Origin: JACMIU01 sp043763605
GTDB taxonomy: Bacteria; Armatimonadota; Armatimonadia; Armatimonadales; Armatimonadaceae
Length of the DNA stretch: 12,576 nt
NCBI GenBank assembly: GCA_043763605.1
Contig: JAYULM010000247.1
Location: 1-12,576, forward strand
Direction of reading: 5' to 3'
Numbering within the stretch: the first letter of the stretch is position 1; the number at the start of each line of letters is the position of its first letter. The notes under the pieces were generated by a model that worked only from the letters and a program-made list of their open reading frames with translations, did not search any database and was not told where the DNA came from. Of this stretch, positions 8,272 through 12,576 are shown piece after piece. Made by a program: the position numbers and the translations under genes.

Positions 8272-8313
8272 ATACCCCGCTATACGCGAACGCGGCACGT
8301 AAAGATTCCATGA

Positions 8314-8575
8314 GTTAGTGGTCAGTGATCAGTGATCAGTGTATGGAGGCAGTTGGAAACTGACGAGACGGCAAAACTATGAACGCGGGTTGAAACCCAC
8401 GTCTGTGGGCAACTTCGTTGCCGAACGTCCTTCGGACGGAACGGGACTGCCGGTTTTGTCAGCGGACGGACGCTTTTTCACCACGTCCAGAGGACGTTCG
8501 GCAACGAAGTTGCCCACAGACGTGGGTTTCAACCCGCGTTAATATGCTACCACTCACTGACCACTGACCACTGAT
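8314..8575. repeat. Palindromic element E4 with inverted heptamer ends
   Basis: Bases 8382-8430 and 8492-8540 are perfect 49-bp inverted repeats around a 61-base spacer. Outside them lie short tandem heptamers in opposite orientation: four copies of about RTYAGTG at 8314-8341 and four of the complement, CACTGAY-like, at 8548-8575. The outermost copy on each side is degenerate. Each arm is also a chain of small hairpins that share bases: GGGTT-GA-AACCC (8387-8398), CCCAC-GTCT-GTGGG (8396-8409), GGCAAC-TTC-GTTGCC (8408-8422) and CGTCC-TTC-GGACG (8426-8438). The core sequence is unrelated to E1-E3. No transposase lies nearby. The element occupies nearly all the divergent gap between the DUF3857 gene and the bestrophin remnant, so promoters there must lie in or beside it. 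Confidence 0.9.
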
Positions 8576-8596
8576 CTTCGGGTATATTCGTTTCCA

Positions 8597-8964
8597 ATGC
8601 AGGTTGACGAACGCTTCGACTTAAAGATCATCGCCTTCTTCGAACGCTTCGACTTAAAGATCATCGCCTTCTTCGCCTGGCGCAACCTCGTGCAGGCGAC
8701 GATTGTTAGTGCCGCTGTGTATTACGGCTACGTATGGCTCGAATGGAAGTTCTCTCCGTGCCGTTCGTTTCGGTCGCCATGATTGGCACCGCCGTCGCGT
8801 TCTACGTCGGGTTCAAAAACAACTCGTCGTACGAACGGCTCTGGGAAGCGCGGCGCATCTGGGGAGCCATCGTGAACGTCAGCCAGGCGTTCGCCGCCGG
8901 GGTTCTCGGCATCGTCGGGAAGTTCGCCCAATGGCTAACGAAGGCTTGTATAGCAGATGCCTAA
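8597..8964 (+). pseudogene. Bestrophin-family (UPF0187) membrane channel remnant
   Basis: Two frames together give the N-terminal third of a bestrophin-like anion channel. The first (from ATG 8597) reads FFAWRNLVQATIVSAAVYYG and leads to LEWKF. The second, shifted by one base, continues LSVPFVSVAMIGTAVAFYVG and then FKNNSSYERLWEARRIWGAI, which fits the family's conserved FRxNxxYxRWWEAR-type motif. The join is near 8750. One missing C in AAGTTC-TCTCC would explain it, because adding it restores EWKFLSVPF. After about 8930 the family match ends and a stop follows at 8964, whereas intact members run to about 300 residues. The start also carries a 33-bp tandem duplication. Duplication, frameshift and loss of most of the protein make function very unlikely. 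TATATT (8583-8588) may be a leftover -10 box. Confidence 0.82.
8608..8673 (+). repeat. 33-bp perfect tandem duplication
   Basis: Bases 8608-8640 and 8641-8673 are identical and directly adjacent. The unit is a multiple of three, so it repeats eleven residues (ERFDLKIIAFF) at the start of the bestrophin remnant without shifting the frame. The lack of any difference between the copies suggests a recent slip or local duplication. Confidence 0.95.
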
Positions 8965-9033
8965 GCCCCCGGATTAGCCATCGGTTTAGCGAAGGGAATT
9001 CTACTGCCCCCCGTTACACCACATTCGTTGCGC

Positions 9034-11280
9034 TCATAGAACCACTGGCATATCGGATGCGCACGCAATCTGGAAGGCGCCAAGAGCGACTTTCAATTTC
9101 GTCGATACGTTGCCATCATTGGACCACTCTCCAGTCAAATTACTTTCCGTGTCCATAGGGTCTTCGAACCGTGCCGTTTTAGAGAATTCCCGTGCCAATT
9201 GCCAAGGCATTTTGACCGTCACGTTCGCTGTGCCATCTCGGAACGAGATGAGGAACAGAGTTAGTTTGCCCTCGTACGAACGTGCCCCTGCGAATACCAT
9301 CGGGTCCGAACATTCGATTACGCTTAAACGGAGATGACCTCGCGTAATCGCAGGGTTTTTTCGCCGGAAACCAAACAACTTGCGATAAAACTCCCACACT
9401 TCGGGGGAATCGTCCGGGTTGGGGCCATTTTTCGGGTCTCCGGCGAACACCTCGGGTATGCCGCAAAACGCGTGGACAGCGTCCATCGCTAAAAAGCGGG
9501 GAGTATATCCGCCGAAGCGGTAAAACCACGACGTATCATGGTTACGCGCGAAATACACCCGATTCACGGACGCGAGTGGGAGGGCATCGCGAGCAGTCTC
9601 GATGGCGTCCCTATACTCTGCGGCGGTCGCCTCGCCGCGCTCCATACGCTCCAGGAAGTGGGCGGGGGATTCAGTCTGGTTATCGTGCGCCAGGTTGCAG
9701 ACGGTGTAAAACACGGGACCGAACACCTCCGACAGCAGCACCGCATCGGGGTTATCCTGCCGAAGCACCGCGAGCATCTCGCGCATCAACGCGGGCGCGG
9801 CGGAACCGCTCGCATATGCCGGGTACGGCAACCCGGAAGCGTGGCTCGGGTTCTTGTAACTCGCGGCGTCTACCCGGTACCCGTCGATCCCGTACTCCTT
9901 GCTGTCGTGACGCGCGAGATCCGTCATGTACTCCCTGTATTCCGGGTTCGCCCAGTCGGTCGAAACACTCTTCCACGTTTCGTGGAGGGCGAGCGTCCCG
10001 TCCGCATCGCGGGCGAACATTTCCGGGCGTTCCTTTACCACACGGGACTCCGGATGGAAGCCGTGGATCACCATATCGAACAAGAATTTCATCCCGATGC
10101 GGTGCGCTTCCGCGACCAGTTGGCGCAACTCCTCGGCGGTGCCCATAGCCGCGTCCACTGCGAACAGGTCGCGCGGACTGTAGCCGCCCTCCCAGTGTGG
10201 CATCAGGTAGATGGTGTTGAATCCGATGTTTCGCCAGAAAGCGAGGCGTGCCGTGATTCCCCGAAAACCGTCGGGGAACAGACTCGGATAGACTTCCAGT
10301 AGCACCATATCGCGCACCCAGTCCGGGGTTTCTGCGAGAGGCATCGCCACCTGCCCCCAGGCGCGGTACTTCGCCAGCGCGTCGCGCGATGCCCCCCCCG
10401 GAGCGACCGCGATACACTGCGCACCGGTCTGTACCGATTCGCCCGGTGCGAGCCAGACGGAGCGGCGTTCGAAACTCGACAGTGTTAAACGACCCGCGTC
10501 ACCCGCGTACAATGTCGGGCGGTAACCGGTCTCGCCGCCATTGGTGTCTGTCCAAACGGCGAGGGAGAACCGGGCGTCCGGGTTGTCCAGCACGACCACG
10601 CCGAAACCGGCGTCGGGTGCGCTATGCAAGCGGATCGATGCCTCGCTCAGGCGTCTCGCCACTTCGGGATACGCAGTGCCAGGTGCGATATATGTTTTGG
10701 GCCACCACGGTCCCGGAACTGTAATCCGGCAACATTCCGGGTCACCGGCGGCGAAACCAGGTAAGTGAAAGTCGAACCCGTCCACGAAGACGGAAGAATC
10801 ACCCGTGTTCGTTAGACGCGCCGTCCGCTCCAGGCACGAATCGCCGGGAAGAAGCACGAAGGAGACGGTAAGATCGAAATCGCCGACGGCAGGAACGGAA
10901 ACCTTTGTGGTCCACGATAGAGTTACGCTATCCGCCTTCTCGTCTCGCTTGATGTCATGTTTCGACGGTGGGAACTCCGAGGGCAGGGGTTCCTGGGACG
11001 ATACCGCTTTCCCACCCACCCGGAAGTCGGCGAGCAACGCAGGGAGCACACGAGAGTCGGTCGGACGGGCGACAATCTGCTGGTCTGGACCACCGCCACT
11101 CCCGTCCACAGCCGTGGCGTGTAGCGATAACCAGGAGCCGGTTCGATAATCGAACCGTAATATCAGGTGCGCGTTGCCGAAAGCGAGGATACTTTCGCCG
11201 TTTGTACCGGTTTCGGACCGCACATATATATCCCGGTGCTGAATCGCATCGGTGGGAATGTCTTCTCGTTGTAAAGTCAT
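9034..11280 (-). CDS. Glycoside hydrolase family 13-type enzyme (alpha-amylase superfamily)
   Basis: The 748-residue protein should hydrolyse or transfer alpha-glucosidic bonds; its exact substrate cannot be read from the sequence. Residues about 1-310 form a beta-rich N-terminal domain. The (beta/alpha)8 barrel starts at about 325 (LLEVYPSLFP) and carries the GH13 regions: FDMVIHGFHP (401-410), GIDGYRVDAA (464-473) with R469 and nucleophile D471, LLSEVFGP (515-522) with acid/base E518, and FARNHDTSWF (578-587) with H581 and D582. The catalytic triad is therefore complete. Region I is atypical: the usual Asn-His after DxVx is His-Gly. A C-terminal beta domain runs from about 645 to the end. 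No signal peptide is seen, so it is probably cytoplasmic. The start is backed by AAGGGGG nine bases upstream. The next gene upstream on the same strand is another carbohydrate-enzyme fragment, which suggests a common sugar-use locus. Confidence 0.9.
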   Translation of the reverse strand: MTLQREDIPTDAIQHRDIYVRSETGTNGESILAFGNAHLILRFDYRTGSWLSLHATAVDGSGGGPDQQIVARPTDSRVLPALLADFRVGGKAVSSQEPLPSEFPPSKHDIKRDEKADSVTLSWTTKVSVPAVGDFDLTVSFVLLPGDSCLERTARLTNTGDSSVFVDGFDFHLPGFAAGDPECCRITVPGPWWPKTYIAPGTAYPEVARRLSEASIRLHSAPDAGFGVVVLDNPDARFSLAVWTDTNGGETGYRPTLYAGDAGRLTLSSFERRSVWLAPGESVQTGAQCIAVAPGGASRDALAKYRAWGQVAMPLAETPDWVRDMVLLEVYPSLFPDGFRGITARLAFWRNIGFNTIYLMPHWEGGYSPRDLFAVDAAMGTAEELRQLVAEAHRIGMKFLFDMVIHGFHPESRVVKERPEMFARDADGTLALHETWKSVSTDWANPEYREYMTDLARHDSKEYGIDGYRVDAASYKNPSHASGLPYPAYASGSAAPALMREMLAVLRQDNPDAVLLSEVFGPVFYTVCNLAHDNQTESPAHFLERMERGEATAAEYRDAIETARDALPLASVNRVYFARNHDTSWFYRFGGYTPRFLAMDAVHAFCGIPEVFAGDPKNGPNPDDSPEVWEFYRKLFGFRRKNPAITRGHLRLSVIECSDPMVFAGARSYEGKLTLFLISFRDGTANVTVKMPWQLAREFSKTARFEDPMDTESNLTGEWSNDGNVSTKLKVALGAFQIACASDMPVVL

Positions 11281-11289
11281 TTTGTCGTA

Positions 11290-11296
11290 CCCCCTT
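11290..11296 (-). promoter_or_regulatory. Ribosome-binding site of the GH13-type gene
   Basis: Read on the minus strand this is AAGGGGG, nine bases before the ATG at 11280. It is the clearest Shine-Dalgarno-like sequence in the window and supports that start. Confidence 0.7.
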
Positions 11297-11570
11297 GATC
11301 CTTCTTTCGTTGTTCCCTACCGGCGGCAGGGATCGCGCGGTAGCAGAGCGCGGTGTCATTTCCTTGTAGCATTCGTCCTCGGAACCGCGCTGACCGGAAG
11401 CGTCGCGGTGCTCCTGACCAGAAGCGTGGCAAGCCACGCGGAGTCCCCCCTTGAGATTGACTCAGGTTGCTACGCTGGAAGTTCTCATCATGCGGGACTA
11501 TTCCGACATGGGGAGCGAATCGGAATTCACTTCCTAAACACGTTCAAGGTAGCGATCCGGGTTGAGATGA
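11297..11570. other. Intergenic stretch without a recognisable gene
   Basis: The gap between the two leftward carbohydrate genes contains only short, unconvincing open frames. It holds a small repeat at 11390-11439, and I see no clear promoter or terminator. The distance suggests that the GH13-type gene may have its own promoter here. Confidence 0.5.
11390..11439. repeat. Short direct repeat plus hairpin
   Basis: CTGACCRGAAGCGT occurs at 11390-11403 and 11414-11427 with one difference. The second copy runs into a perfect 7-bp hairpin, GCGTGGC-AA-GCCACGC (11424-11439). It may be a small REP-like sequence. With only one example here, this is a weak call. Confidence 0.45.
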
Positions 11571-12575
11571 TCATTCGTCCAGTACAATAACCTCATGGTC
11601 GTGGATTGTGGCGACCGAAAACTCCCACCAATCGCCGCTACCTCGAACATCTTCATTCGTACCACCAACCAGAAATCGGGCACTGAGAGCCGAGGCGGGC
11701 AAAAGGTCACGGCGCACTTTGATTCCGAACGGTCCGACGGCAACCAATTCGTGAAGCGGTGCCGGTGCGCCGTTCTGTTGATTGACAAGATGCAAAATCA
11801 GTCGGCTCTCTTGGCGAAACAGGCGACAATCGAGCAGACCGGCACCGGAAACTTCCAACGGGATCGGGGTTTTGGCGACGAAACGGACGGCGTTTTCCAG
11901 CAACCGGGCGTGGTCGGGCAGACCGTCGCGCTCGAAACAGCGTTCGATGTCGGCGGCGAGATAAACCGTGCGCCCCGAACCAAATTCGCTGGCGAACAAT
12001 GCGGGGAGCGGGTTGCGCGGTGCCTCGAACCAGGCGGTTTCGGGCGGGAATATCGGGAAGGACGGCAGGTAGGTCGCGACTACCTGCGCGGAGGTTGCCC
12101 GTGCGCCGTTCAGAACGCCACCGAATGGGAGCAGGTCGGTATCCTCCAAACCTTCGAAAAGCCTGTGTGCGCTTTGTACGACCTGCAGATAGGAGTGCCG
12201 CTGCGCCGCGTCCCAGCCCGTGTCGGCACCGCTCAGAATACCCTGTTCCTCATTCGTCGCCTCGACCCCGAGAACGTCGGCGAGCGGGAACGCACCGCGC
12301 CATTCGCCCGTCTCGTCACGTTTCGCCACCGCCCCCGAAGCCACGAGACCGCCGCCGCCTGCCACGAACTCGCGTAGCGTCGCGCAGACCGCGTCGGACA
12401 GAACCGCCATTTCGGGAAGCACCACGACCGAGAAACGCGCGATCTGACTCGCCAGATCGTCGGTGTGAACGAGGGAGTAAAGACCTGATGCGAAATAAGA
12501 TGCCATAGACTTGGGGCATTTATCTGAATTTTGCCCCTCTACGTTGCCCTGTGAGGTGCCTCTGGCGTTCGCGAC
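11571..12575 (-). CDS. C-terminal part of a GH42-like carbohydrate enzyme (beta-galactosidase trimerisation-type domain), 5' end outside window
   Basis: The frame is open from the right edge to the stop at 11571, giving 334 visible residues. A Met at 12506 lies inside this frame without a Shine-Dalgarno sequence, and 23 further codons without a stop precede it, so the real start is probably outside. The visible part begins with a glutamine-amidotransferase-like fold as found after the barrel of GH42 enzymes: HTDDLASQIARFSVVVLPEM, SDAVCATLREFVAGGGGLVA, then FASEFGSGRTVYLAADIE. The last 100 residues are a beta domain with RLILHLVNQQNG, and the protein ends in HDHEVIVLDE. This pair of domains also occurs in uncharacterised families with other barrels, so the catalytic domain and substrate remain unknown. 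The same strand as the GH13-type gene, 290 bases apart, suggests related roles. Confidence 0.78.
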   Translation of the reverse strand, partial: VANARGTSQGNVEGQNSDKCPKSMASYFASGLYSLVHTDDLASQIARFSVVVLPEMAVLSDAVCATLREFVAGGGGLVASGAVAKRDETGEWRGAFPLADVLGVEATNEEQGILSGADTGWDAAQRHSYLQVVQSAHRLFEGLEDTDLLPFGGVLNGARATSAQVVATYLPSFPIFPPETAWFEAPRNPLPALFASEFGSGRTVYLAADIERCFERDGLPDHARLLENAVRFVAKTPIPLEVSGAGLLDCRLFRQESRLILHLVNQQNGAPAPLHELVAVGPFGIKVRRDLLPASALSARFLVGGTNEDVRGSGDWWEFSVATIHDHEVIVLDE

Positions 12576-12576
12576 G

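Noticed and set aside
8271..8298. GTG at 8298 as start of the DUF3857 protein
   Set aside because: It would put nine extra residues before a typical signal peptide. The ATG at 8271 has a G-rich sequence before it and a normal N-terminus.
6343..8313. Plus-strand open frame of 656 codons opposite the DUF3857 gene
   Set aside because: The protein is Arg/His-rich without a domain pattern, as expected for an antisense shadow. The minus strand shows a signal peptide and the Cys-His-Asp set.
11252..11590. Plus-strand open frame of 112 codons over the gap between the glycosidase genes
   Set aside because: It overlaps the start of the GH13-type gene and the end of the next, includes the short repeat, and shows no domain or good ribosome-binding site.

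Overview
The window is GC-rich bacterial chromosomal DNA (about 62-68% GC in the coding blocks I counted by hand). It carries five genes or partial genes and one gene remnant, and long palindromic repeats fill most of the gaps. I see no rRNA, tRNA, CRISPR array, transposase or phage gene. The large palindromes, the DUF3857/transglutaminase protein, the bestrophin remnant and the two glycoside-hydrolase-type genes would suit a free-living, repeat-rich, high-GC bacterium such as Armatimonadota, Chloroflexota or Planctomycetota. That placement is a guess from style, not from a marker gene.

Layout. 1-108: palindromic element E1, cut by the window edge. 190-4041 (+): a single-chain type IIG restriction-modification enzyme, with nuclease, methyltransferase and specificity domains in one protein. 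4045-4225: palindromic element E2, starting three bases after the stop. 4251-4277: a 9-9-9 inverted repeat just before the next start codon. 4281-5960 (+): L-aspartate oxidase (nadB). 5978-6246: palindromic element E3, filling the gap between two convergent genes. 6283-8271 (-): an exported DUF3857/transglutaminase-like protein. 8314-8575: a different palindrome, E4, bracketed by inverted heptamer repeats. 8597-8964 (+): a broken bestrophin-family gene with a 33-bp internal duplication, a frameshift and a lost 3' part. 9034-11280 (-): a GH13-type glycoside hydrolase. 11571-12575 (-): the C-terminal part of a GH42-like or related carbohydrate enzyme that runs off the right edge.

How the parts relate. 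The two leftward glycosidase-type genes at the right end probably belong to one carbohydrate-use locus. The restriction-modification gene, nadB and the DUF3857 gene show no shared pathway. The restriction-modification gene lies between E1 and E2, whose spacers are alike and in the same orientation. Its specificity domain is clearly AT-richer than the rest of the same gene. Together these suggest an accessory gene whose recognition part was exchanged. The most unusual material is the palindromes: E1-E3 are inverted pairs of small hairpins whose long arms match almost perfectly within a copy but differ between copies. I found no clear new multi-gene system.
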